14,336 bases of DNA from Fimenecus sp045633505 (GTDB lineage Bacteria > Bacillota > Clostridia > Oscillospirales > Acutalibacteraceae): assembly GCA_045633505.1 (NCBI GenBank), contig JAZQYK010000021.1:1-14336 (forward strand). Reading direction: 5' to 3'. The translations under genes were made by a program, and so were the position numbers. This document shows positions 7,815 through 14,336 of the stretch, one piece after another. Position 1 is the first letter of the stretch. Every line of letters begins with the position of its first letter. The notes under the pieces are model-generated. The model worked only from the letters and a program-made list of their open reading frames with translations, searched no databases and was not told the origin of the DNA.

Positions 7815-10800
7815 ATGTCCTTCGTTCATTTACACGTGCATACTGAATACAGCTTATTAGACGGTGTTTGTCGTCTTAATAGGCTTTGTTCTGCTGCAAA
7901 GGAACGGGGACAGAGTGCAATAGCTATTACCGACCACGGTAATTTGTTTGGTGCAGTTGACTTCTATAAAGAAGCAAAAAAGGCGGGAATTAAAGCAATT
8001 ATCGGCTGTGAGGTTTATGTTGCTGCCCGTTCACGCTTTGATAAAGTTCACGGTGTTGACTCAAACCGTCATCATCTTGTTTTGCTTTGTAAAAATGAGA
8101 CGGGATATCAGAATCTTATCAAACTCGTGTCATCGGCTTGGGTTGACGGATTTTACACAAAGCCTCGAATTGACCGCGAATTGTTAGAAAAGCATCACGA
8201 AGGTCTTATTTGTCTTTCTGCTTGTCTTGCGGGTGAAATCCCAAAACTGATTGTAAACGGTGAATTTATTCAGGCTAAAGAAACTGCGCTTTGGTATTCA
8301 AATCTCTTCGGCAAGGATAACTACTATTTAGAAATGCAAGACCATTCACTTCCCGAACAACTAAAAGTGAATGAAGGGCTTATTAGACTGTCAGAGGAAA
8401 CGGGTATTCCTCTTGTTGCCACAAATGACGTGCATTATATTGACCGTGCAGATGCCAAAGTGCAAAAGGTACTTATTTGTATTGCTACTAACCATACTGT
8501 TGATGAAGAGTCAACTCTTGAATTTGAAACTGACGAATTTTACCTTAAAACAGAGGCGGAAATGCGCCAAAAATTCGGCTATGTTGAAGAAGCTATACAG
8601 AACACTCAGAAAATTGCCGATATGTGTAATTTCGATTTTGAGTTCGGTAAAACAAAACTTCCTAATTTCCAAGTACCCGACGGGATTACCCACTATGACT
8701 ATCTTCGTGAAAAATCCTATAAAGGCTTAAAAGAAAAATATGGCGAAAATCCCGATAAACTCTATATCGACCGACTTGAATACGAGCTTTCTGTTATTGA
8801 AAGTATGGGCTATGTTGACTATTTTCTTATTGTGTCCGACTTTATTCAATATGCAAAAGACAAGGGTATTCCAGTTGGTCCTGGTCGTGGCTCCGGTGCA
8901 GGCAGTATTTGTGCTTACTGTACAGGAATAACAAATGTTGACCCTATAAAATATAATCTTATTTTTGAACGATTTTTAAACCCTGAACGTGTAAGTATGC
9001 CCGATATTGACGTTGACTTCTGTTATGAAAGACGTCAGGAGGTTATCGATTACGTCGTTAATAAATACGGTGCAGACCACGTGGCACAGATTGTAACCTT
9101 TGGTACAATGGCTGCCCGTGCGGCTATTCGTGACGTTGGCAGAGCGCTTGGAATGTCCTATGCAAGTGTTGATGCAGTTGCGAAAAAAATCCCGAGAGCA
9201 TTAGGCATTACAATAGAAAAAGCACTTAAAGAAAGTGAAGACTTAAAGCTTCTCTATAATAGTGACGATAAAGTAAAAGAACTTATTGATACGTCAATGA
9301 GCGTTGAAGGTATGCCTCGTCACGCGTCAACCCATGCCGCAGGTATCGTTATTACTGACCGTCCCGTTAGTGATTACGTGCCGCTTGCGACAAATGACGA
9401 ATCCGTTGTAACACAGTTTACAATGACTACAATTGAGGAGTTAGGACTTCTCAAAATGGACTTTTTAGGACTTCGTACTTTAACCGTTATAAACGATTGT
9501 GTAAAGATGGTAAAAAGAAGAAATCCTGATTTTGATATTGAAAATATCGATTTTAACGACCAAAACGTATATTCCTTGTTCACCGGTGGTAAAACTGACG
9601 GTGTATTCCAATGTGAGTCAAGCGGTATGCGCCGTGTGTTTATACGTTTGAAACCGACTGATATTGAAGATATTATTGCGGTCATTTCACTTTACAGACC
9701 CGGTCCAATGGACTCGATTGATTCATATATACAAAATCGACACAACCCCAATTTGATTAAGTATAAAACACCAATGCTTAAAGATATTCTTGACGTTACT
9801 TACGGTTGTATGGTTTATCAGGAACAGGTTATGCAGATATTCCGTTCACTTGCGGGGTATTCGTTGGGACGTGCTGATATCGTGCGTCGTGCAATGTCAA
9901 AGAAAAAACATAAAGTTTTGGAAGATGAACGCGCATTTTTCTGTGAGGGTTGTGCTAAAAATAATATAGATGCAAAAATCGCAAATGAAATATTTGATGA
10001 TATGTCATCGTTCGCATCTTATGCCTTTAATAAATCTCATGCTGCGGCTTATGCAGTTGTGGCATACAGAACAGCATATCTTAAATATTACTATCCTTGT
10101 GAATTTATGGCGGCACTTCTTACGAGTGTGCTTGATAATGCTGATAAGATTTCGGGTTATATTGAAGATTGCAAGAGAAATAATATTAAAATATTAAATC
10201 CAAACGTGAATTTCAGTAACAAGACTTTTACTGCGTTAAATTCAGAAAACTCTATAATGTTTGGGCTTCTTGCAATCAAAAATCTTGGACATGATTTCAT
10301 AGATGCGATTATCAGCGAAAGACGTCAGGGTGGGGAATTCACATCATTTTATTCCTTCTGCAAACGTGTTTACGGAAAAGGCTTCAACCGTCGTGCAGTT
10401 GAAAGTCTTATAAAAAGCGGTGCGTTGGATAACTTGGGAAGCAATCGCCATGAAATGATTATAAATTTACCGTTTATAATTGATGAACTTGACGACTCAA
10501 GACGAAGAAATCTTGAAGGACAAATCGGCTTTTTTGATATGATGGGCAATACCAATCAATCGTACAAAATGAAATCAATTGCTGAATTTTCGTCTCAAGA
10601 ACTTTTGTCAATGGAAAAAGAAACGACAGGACTTTATATTTCTTCTCATCCGATGAAAGAATATGCCGAACTGATTGCTAAATTAAAATGTGACAAGATT
10701 TCAGATTTTATCAACGATGACGGATATGATTCTTGTTATGAAGACGGAACGGATGTAAAAGTATTCGGAATTGTTTCTGCAATAACCAAAAAACAAACTA

Positions 10801-11240
10801 AAAGTGGAGAGTTTATGGCGTTTTTGACTCTTGAAGACGTTGGCGGTTCTGTTGAGGTTATCGTATTCCCAAAAGTGTTAGCAAGGTGTGCTGATAAAAT
10901 TATGAACGGTATCGCTGTAATGGTTGGCGGAAGATTGTCTTTAAAGGAAGAAGAAAATCCGAAAATAATCCTTGATTATATTGATACTGCCGACAATATA
11001 AAGGCTAATAACGTTAAACGTCAAGGACTGTTTTTGAGATTTTCATCAAACGCTTCTCAAGAGTATAAAATTTGTACTGATTATTTAAAATCCAACTCTG
11101 TTTCCGGGGATACGATGGTGTATTTTTATTTTAATGACAGTAAGAAATATTTTCCAAGCAAAAAAATCTCAATAAATGATAAATTGATATGTGACTTAAA
11201 AAATATAATAGGAAATAATAATGTCATATTGCAAAAATAG
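7815..11240 (+). CDS. dnaE: DNA polymerase III alpha subunit, DnaE type
   Basis: C-family replicative polymerase of 1141 residues. The order is PHP domain (about 1-270), polymerase core (about 275-830), helix-hairpin-helix region, and an OB-fold (about 975-1060). The catalytic aspartates are D399 and D401 in PDIDVDF and D549 in KMDFLG, close to E. coli D401/D403/D555. The GPGRGSGAGS loop (356-364) precedes them. PHP metal ligands appear intact: H7, H9, H41, E66, H86 or H87, C137, D205 and H207. QIGFF (903-907) fits the sliding-clamp-binding motif. In Firmicutes DnaE usually extends primers alongside PolC; no polC is present here. It starts 13 bases after lysA with GAGGT at 7804-7808. The tail after the OB-fold (about 1070-1141) is more variable and Asn/Lys-rich. 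Confidence 0.97.
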   Translation: MSFVHLHVHTEYSLLDGVCRLNRLCSAAKERGQSAIAITDHGNLFGAVDFYKEAKKAGIKAIIGCEVYVAARSRFDKVHGVDSNRHHLVLLCKNETGYQNLIKLVSSAWVDGFYTKPRIDRELLEKHHEGLICLSACLAGEIPKLIVNGEFIQAKETALWYSNLFGKDNYYLEMQDHSLPEQLKVNEGLIRLSEETGIPLVATNDVHYIDRADAKVQKVLICIATNHTVDEESTLEFETDEFYLKTEAEMRQKFGYVEEAIQNTQKIADMCNFDFEFGKTKLPNFQVPDGITHYDYLREKSYKGLKEKYGENPDKLYIDRLEYELSVIESMGYVDYFLIVSDFIQYAKDKGIPVGPGRGSGAGSICAYCTGITNVDPIKYNLIFERFLNPERVSMPDIDVDFCYERRQEVIDYVVNKYGADHVAQIVTFGTMAARAAIRDVGRALGMSYASVDAVAKKIPRALGITIEKALKESEDLKLLYNSDDKVKELIDTSMSVEGMPRHASTHAAGIVITDRPVSDYVPLATNDESVVTQFTMTTIEELGLLKMDFLGLRTLTVINDCVKMVKRRNPDFDIENIDFNDQNVYSLFTGGKTDGVFQCESSGMRRVFIRLKPTDIEDIIAVISLYRPGPMDSIDSYIQNRHNPNLIKYKTPMLKDILDVTYGCMVYQEQVMQIFRSLAGYSLGRADIVRRAMSKKKHKVLEDERAFFCEGCAKNNIDAKIANEIFDDMSSFASYAFNKSHAAAYAVVAYRTAYLKYYYPCEFMAALLTSVLDNADKISGYIEDCKRNNIKILNPNVNFSNKTFTALNSENSIMFGLLAIKNLGHDFIDAIISERRQGGEFTSFYSFCKRVYGKGFNRRAVESLIKSGALDNLGSNRHEMIINLPFIIDELDDSRRRNLEGQIGFFDMMGNTNQSYKMKSIAEFSSQELLSMEKETTGLYISSHPMKEYAELIAKLKCDKISDFINDDGYDSCYEDGTDVKVFGIVSAITKKQTKSGEFMAFLTLEDVGGSVEVIVFPKVLARCADKIMNGIAVMVGGRLSLKEEENPKIILDYIDTADNIKANNVKRQGLFLRFSSNASQEYKICTDYLKSNSVSGDTMVYFYFNDSKKYFPSKKISINDKLICDLKNIIGNNNVILQK

Positions 11241-11249
11241 CTTATTTAC

Positions 11250-11278
11250 TTGCTTTTTGTCTTTTCTTATGTTATTAT
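11250..11278 (+). promoter_or_regulatory. Candidate promoter for pfkA
   Basis: TTGCTT (11250-11255) and TATTAT (11273-11278) with a 17-base spacer lie in the 84-bp gap between dnaE and pfkA. The -35 is only a partial match and the region is T-rich, so this is tentative. No convincing terminator follows dnaE, so pfkA may be read both from here and by readthrough. Confidence 0.45.
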
Positions 11279-11324
11279 ATGATTTCAAATGTGGTAATTT
11301 TTACTAAATTAAAAGGGTGATAGA

Positions 11325-12287
11325 ATGAAAACAATTGGTGTACTTACAAGTGGCGGTGACGCACCAGGTATGAACGCGGCTGTTCGTGCAGTTGTTCGTG
11401 CTGGTTGTGAAAACGGTTTCAGAGTAATGGGTATCAGACGTGGTTATAATGGCCTTATGCAAGGTGATATGTACGAAATGAACCTTCGTTCAGTTTCAAA
11501 CATTATCAACCGTGGTGGTACTGTTCTTTATTCTGCAAGAAGTCCCGAATTCAAGACGGAAGAAGGTCTTCAAAAAGCACTTAAAGTAGCAAAAGACGTT
11601 AATATGGAAGGTATTGTTGTTATTGGTGGTGACGGTTCATTCCGTGGTGCTCGTGACTTGTCGCTTCGCGGTGTTAACTGCGTTGGTATTCCGGGCACAA
11701 TCGATAACGATATTGCTTGCAGTGACTATACAATCGGTTATGATACTGCAATGAATACAGTTCTTGAAATGGTGGACAGACTTCGTGATACATCTGAATC
11801 TCACGACCGTTGTTCTGTTGTTGAGGTTATGGGACGCCGTGCAGGTTATATTGCTCTTAATGCAGGTATTGCTTGTGGCGCAACTTCAATCCTTATTCCT
11901 GAGGTTCCTTATGATTTCCAACGCGATGTAATTGACCGTATGAAGAGAACTCAGAAAACAGGTAAGAAGCATTTCATTATTATCGTTGCTGAAGGTATCG
12001 GTGGCGTTGAAGAAATGGCAAAACGCATTGAAGCAGAAACAGGTGTTGAATCTCGTGCTACAATTTTAGGTCACGTTCAACGCGGCGGTCATCCAACAGT
12101 TCGTGACAGAGTTACAGCTTCTCTTATGGGTCACAAAGCAGTTGAACTTCTTAAAGCAGGCATTGGTAACCGTGTGCTTGCTATTAACAAGGATACTATT
12201 GTTGACTATGATATTTTTGAAGCACTCAATATGAAGAAATCACTTAATATTGAAGAATACAAAATCGCACACGAGATTTCAATATAA
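11325..12287 (+). CDS. pfkA: ATP-dependent 6-phosphofructokinase
   Basis: Phosphorylates fructose 6-phosphate to fructose 1,6-bisphosphate with ATP, the committed step of glycolysis; a cytoplasmic tetramer. At 320 residues it has the length of the E. coli PfkA/B. stearothermophilus type. The N-terminal GVLTSGGDAPGMNAA loop binds ATP, GGDGS lies at 101-105, and PGTIDND (123-129) contains catalytic Asp127. Gly104 and Gly124 are the residues that mark ATP users rather than pyrophosphate users. MGRRAGYIA (169-177) and HVQRGGHP (250-257) bind sugar phosphate. The site AGGGTG (11314-11319) supports the start. The dnaE-pfkA order is shared with other Firmicutes. Here pyk does not follow; a shikimate-kinase-like gene does, two bases downstream. 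Confidence 0.97.
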   Translation: MKTIGVLTSGGDAPGMNAAVRAVVRAGCENGFRVMGIRRGYNGLMQGDMYEMNLRSVSNIINRGGTVLYSARSPEFKTEEGLQKALKVAKDVNMEGIVVIGGDGSFRGARDLSLRGVNCVGIPGTIDNDIACSDYTIGYDTAMNTVLEMVDRLRDTSESHDRCSVVEVMGRRAGYIALNAGIACGATSILIPEVPYDFQRDVIDRMKRTQKTGKKHFIIIVAEGIGGVEEMAKRIEAETGVESRATILGHVQRGGHPTVRDRVTASLMGHKAVELLKAGIGNRVLAINKDTIVDYDIFEALNMKKSLNIEEYKIAHEISI

Positions 12288-12289
12288 TT

Positions 12290-12790
12290 ATGTCTAATAT
12301 AATTCTTATTGGTATGCCTGGTTGCGGCAAAAGCACCGTTGGTGTTGTCCTTGCCAAGACTTTGGGTATAGGTTTTGTTGATACTGACTTAATCATTCAA
12401 CAACGAGAAAAAAGACTTCTGCAAAATATAATTGATACTGACGGGATTGATTATTTCCTTGATTGTGAGGCTGAAGCGGTCAAAACAGTTGACTGTGAAA
12501 ATTCAGTAATTGCAACGGGCGGAAGTGTTGTTTTCAGAGAAGATGCAATTGCTCATTTAAAGAAAAACGGAAAGATTTTTTATCTTAACGTACCTCTTAA
12601 TGAAATTAAAAGGCGGCTTAATAATATCAGCACAAGAGGTATTGCCGCAAAAAAAGATGATTCGATTGAAAGCATTTTCATTGAAAGGTCTCCGTTATAT
12701 GAGAAATATGCTGACTTTGTAGTTGATTTGGCTGATTTTACCGTTGAAGAAACTGTTGAAAAAATTTGTCAAAACTTAAAAACTGAATAA
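12290..12790 (+). CDS. Shikimate kinase-like P-loop kinase, diverged
   Basis: A 166-residue nucleoside-kinase-fold protein of the shikimate kinase family. It has Walker A GMPGCGKST (8-16), the DTD motif (31-33), lid arginine Arg116 in STRGIA, and Arg133 in ERSPLYEKYAD, equivalent to the R-x-PLY arginine of AroK. Two hallmark positions differ: the FR-x2-E shikimate-binding arginine is Leu57 (FLDCE, 56-60), and the GGG triplet is GGS (77-79). The residues before it (about 36-55) also differ from classical AroK. It may phosphorylate shikimate poorly or act on another small hydroxylated substrate. The start ATG lies two bases after the pfkA stop with only a weak ribosome site, so expression is probably coupled to pfkA. 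No other shikimate-pathway gene is nearby, so I give no gene symbol. Confidence 0.8.
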   Translation: MSNIILIGMPGCGKSTVGVVLAKTLGIGFVDTDLIIQQREKRLLQNIIDTDGIDYFLDCEAEAVKTVDCENSVIATGGSVVFREDAIAHLKKNGKIFYLNVPLNEIKRRLNNISTRGIAAKKDDSIESIFIERSPLYEKYADFVVDLADFTVEETVEKICQNLKTE

Positions 12791-12801
12791 TTTAAAATTA
12801 T

Positions 12802-12853
12802 GCCTTACGGATTTTTCAAATTTAGTGAATTTTCTCCGTAAGGCGTTTATTTT
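12802..12853 (+). terminator. Hairpin terminator after the pfkA operon
   Basis: GCCTTACGGA (12802-12811) pairs perfectly with TCCGTAAGGC (12835-12844), enclosing a 23-base AT-rich loop that may pair further (AAATT with AATTT). The sequence continues GTTTATTTTT, a loose T tract. It sits in the 131-bp gap between the kinase-like gene and spoIVB, which makes spoIVB a separate transcript. Confidence 0.72.
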
Positions 12854-12921
12854 TCCGTTAATATTTCATTGTTCACAGAGCAAATTATTATTGCGACAAA
12901 AATGTTGCACGGAGGTGAACA

Positions 12922-14166
12922 ATGCAAAGTTTAATTAAATTTTTCGCAACGGTTAGTGCGTTCTTGTGTACGGTAATTTTCATTTTAATATATGTTGGTA
13001 ACAATGTGATACCTGATAAAATAACGATAATTGAGAATTCAAATTATAACGCGCCGAAAATTTTGGGCGCAGATATTTATAATAGTAATTATTCTGATGA
13101 GCTGAATGCTTCTGTTGAAAAAAATCGTGTTTCACAAAATAACGCGCAAATTGAATTGTTGAATATTATTCCCATTAAAGACGTAAAAATAACGAATACC
13201 AAAAGAAGATATGTTGTGCTTGGCGGACAGGTGTTTGGCATAAAACTTTATACCAACGGCGTAATTGTTGTAGGCACAGATACAATTGAGACTGAAAACG
13301 GCATTGAAAATCCTGCTGAAAAAGCAAAATTGAAAATTGGTGACACAATAAAAAAATATAATGATATAACCATTGAATCCACGGCGCATTTTTCAAAACT
13401 TCTACAAGAAAATAAAGGTGAAACAGCAATTTTGACTGTTATGAGGGCAGGAGAGGAATTAAAGTTAAACTTTGCATCTGTTAAAGAGAATATTAGCGGA
13501 AAATATAAAGCAGGTCTTTGGGTGCGTGACAGCTCTGCGGGAATAGGCACAGTAACCTTTTATAATCCTGAAAACAACTCTTTTGGCGGCCTTGGACACC
13601 CTATTTGTGATGTTGATACAAATGAAATAATGCCAATGAAAAACGGTGAAATGGCAGAAGCATACGTTAATAGTTTTTATAAGAGCAGTAACGGGAATAT
13701 CGGTGAGCTTTGCGGAGTTTTGACGGGAAAATGTAACGGAAGTCTTTGTATAAACGGAGATACCGGAATTTATGGATTTTTGTCTAATCAGATAGATGGT
13801 GAATTGACCCCCGTTGCAGTAAGGCAGGAAATAACTCTCGGCGATGCACAGATTTTATGCACGATTGATAAAAATCCACCCCAGTATTACGATGCGAAAA
13901 TAACGAAGATTTTTTCAAATTCCAACTCGGTCAATAAAGATATGATAATTGAAATAACCGATGAAGAACTTCTTAATCAGACAGGAGGTATTCTTCAAGG
14001 TATGAGCGGTACACCAATAATTCAGAATGGTATGCTTGTCGGCGCAATAACTCACGTGTTTGTTAATAATGCAAAACAAGGCTATGCAATATTTGCAGAA
14101 CGAATGCTCGAAACCTCCGAAAGTCGTGAAATGGAAAAGTATTTACAACTACAAAATGCGTCATAA
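12922..14166 (+). CDS. spoIVB: SpoIVB peptidase (S55 family), sporulation
   Basis: Serine peptidase secreted from the forespore into the intermembrane space, where in Bacillus it cleaves SpoIVFA and so triggers pro-sigma-K processing in the mother cell. The 414-residue protein has an N-terminal membrane segment or uncleaved signal (about 6-27), a PDZ domain (about 100-190, with the NPAEKAKLKIGDTI segment), and an S55 peptidase domain (about 195-400). The catalytic residues by analogy with B. subtilis His236/Asp363/Ser378 are His226 in GGLGHP, Asp347 and Ser362 in GMSGTP, and the Asp-to-Ser spacing matches. A perfect GGAGGTG (12911-12917) fixes the start. In B. subtilis the order is recN-spoIVB-spo0A; here recN is not upstream. 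I see no convincing forespore (sigma-F/G) promoter in the gap before it. Confidence 0.95.
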   Translation: MQSLIKFFATVSAFLCTVIFILIYVGNNVIPDKITIIENSNYNAPKILGADIYNSNYSDELNASVEKNRVSQNNAQIELLNIIPIKDVKITNTKRRYVVLGGQVFGIKLYTNGVIVVGTDTIETENGIENPAEKAKLKIGDTIKKYNDITIESTAHFSKLLQENKGETAILTVMRAGEELKLNFASVKENISGKYKAGLWVRDSSAGIGTVTFYNPENNSFGGLGHPICDVDTNEIMPMKNGEMAEAYVNSFYKSSNGNIGELCGVLTGKCNGSLCINGDTGIYGFLSNQIDGELTPVAVRQEITLGDAQILCTIDKNPPQYYDAKITKIFSNSNSVNKDMIIEITDEELLNQTGGILQGMSGTPIIQNGMLVGAITHVFVNNAKQGYAIFAERMLETSESREMEKYLQLQNAS

Positions 14167-14202
14167 TATGGTAAAAATGATTTGTCCTTTATAACCACAA
14201 AT

Positions 14203-14230
14203 TTGACTTTGTCGAGCTCTTTTATATACA
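14203..14230 (+). promoter_or_regulatory. Possible promoter downstream of spoIVB
   Basis: TTGACT (14203-14208) and TATACA (14225-14230) are spaced 16 bases apart, and a TGTCGAG site (14210-14216) resembling a Spo0A box lies between them. Transcription would start near 14237 and run straight into the palindrome at 14239. It may drive a gene beyond the right edge. The match is moderate in AT-rich DNA. Confidence 0.3.
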
Positions 14231-14238
14231 CATTTTAC

Positions 14239-14313
14239 GTAGGGGCTGGCGTCCCCGACAGCCCGAAATAAGTAACAGCAAAACCTACGGGTCGTCGAGA
14301 CGCCGACCCCTAC
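14239..14313. repeat. GC-rich compound palindrome, likely interspersed repeat
   Basis: Two arms of about 26-27 bases (14239-14265 and 14288-14313) are imperfect inverted copies, both bounded by GTAGGGG/CCCCTAC and separated by 22 AT-rich bases. Each arm also folds alone: GGGCTG (14243-14248) with CAGCCC (14259-14264), and GGGTCG (14289-14294) with CGACCC (14304-14309). Its GC content contrasts sharply with the surroundings. This architecture is like the short non-coding palindromes scattered between genes in many bacteria; only one copy is visible here, so repetition in the genome is inferred. It could also end spoIVB transcription, though no T run follows. The rest of 14167-14336 shows no gene. 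Confidence 0.7.
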
Positions 14314-14336
14314 AATGCACTAATTGCGTTGTTCTG

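Noticed and set aside
11231..11263. Terminator after dnaE
   Set aside because: The only pairing is CAAAAA with TTTTTG around a 16-base loop, too weak for a terminator.
12845..12910. Forespore sigma-F/sigma-G promoter before spoIVB
   Set aside because: No -35 of the GYATA type with a properly spaced CATA-rich -10 could be found, although such a promoter is expected from biology.
13132..13550. Three overlapping minus-strand open frames inside spoIVB
   Set aside because: They are antisense to a well-supported peptidase gene, overlap one another and have no domain or ribosome-site support.
14239..14313. CRISPR repeats
   Set aside because: The two similar segments are inverted rather than direct, occur only twice, and there are no spacers of regular size.

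Overview
This is chromosomal housekeeping DNA from a low-GC, Gram-positive, spore-forming bacterium, most likely a member of the Clostridia (Oscillospirales/Ruminococcaceae-like). The evidence is the AT-rich base composition, strong AGGAGG-type ribosome binding sites, sigma-A type promoters, a SpoIVB sporulation peptidase, a dnaE-pfkA neighbourhood and a gut-Clostridia-type diaminopimelate decarboxylase. Taxonomy is inferred from protein character only. I see no phage, plasmid, transposase, CRISPR array or RNA gene.

Layout. Positions 1-116 hold the 3' end of an unidentified plus-strand gene, followed at 130-1020 by a DEDDh-type 3'-5' exonuclease with a C-terminal zinc-ribbon-like extension. 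Converging on it from the minus strand is a two-gene serine biosynthesis operon, serC (start 3301) then serA (end 1043). It is driven by a near-consensus promoter, and its terminator hairpin lies inside the last codons of the exonuclease gene. A 274-bp divergent intergenic region separates serC from a plus-strand run: lon protease, ysxC/engB GTPase, a lysA-type decarboxylase and dnaE, with gaps of 2-13 bases that indicate one transcript. After an 84-bp gap with a weaker candidate promoter come pfkA and a shikimate-kinase-like gene, ended by a hairpin terminator. Last is spoIVB (12922-14166), followed by a non-coding tail holding a GC-rich compound palindrome (14239-14313).

How the genes work together. 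SerC and SerA carry out consecutive steps from 3-phosphoglycerate to phosphoserine. PfkA is the committed glycolytic step upstream of that precursor. Lon (protein quality control), YsxC (50S ribosome assembly), LysA (lysine and usually peptidoglycan precursor) and DnaE (replication) form a mixed growth-related operon. SpoIVB is the signalling peptidase that activates sigma-K in late sporulation, and in many Firmicutes its gene sits just before spo0A, so spo0A may lie just beyond the right edge.

I do not see a clearly new multi-gene system. The points most worth a second look are the shikimate-kinase-like protein that lacks the usual shikimate-binding arginine, the compound palindrome after spoIVB with a possible promoter reading into it, two Spo0A-box-like sites, the terminator nested in coding sequence, and the apparently intact PHP metal site of DnaE.
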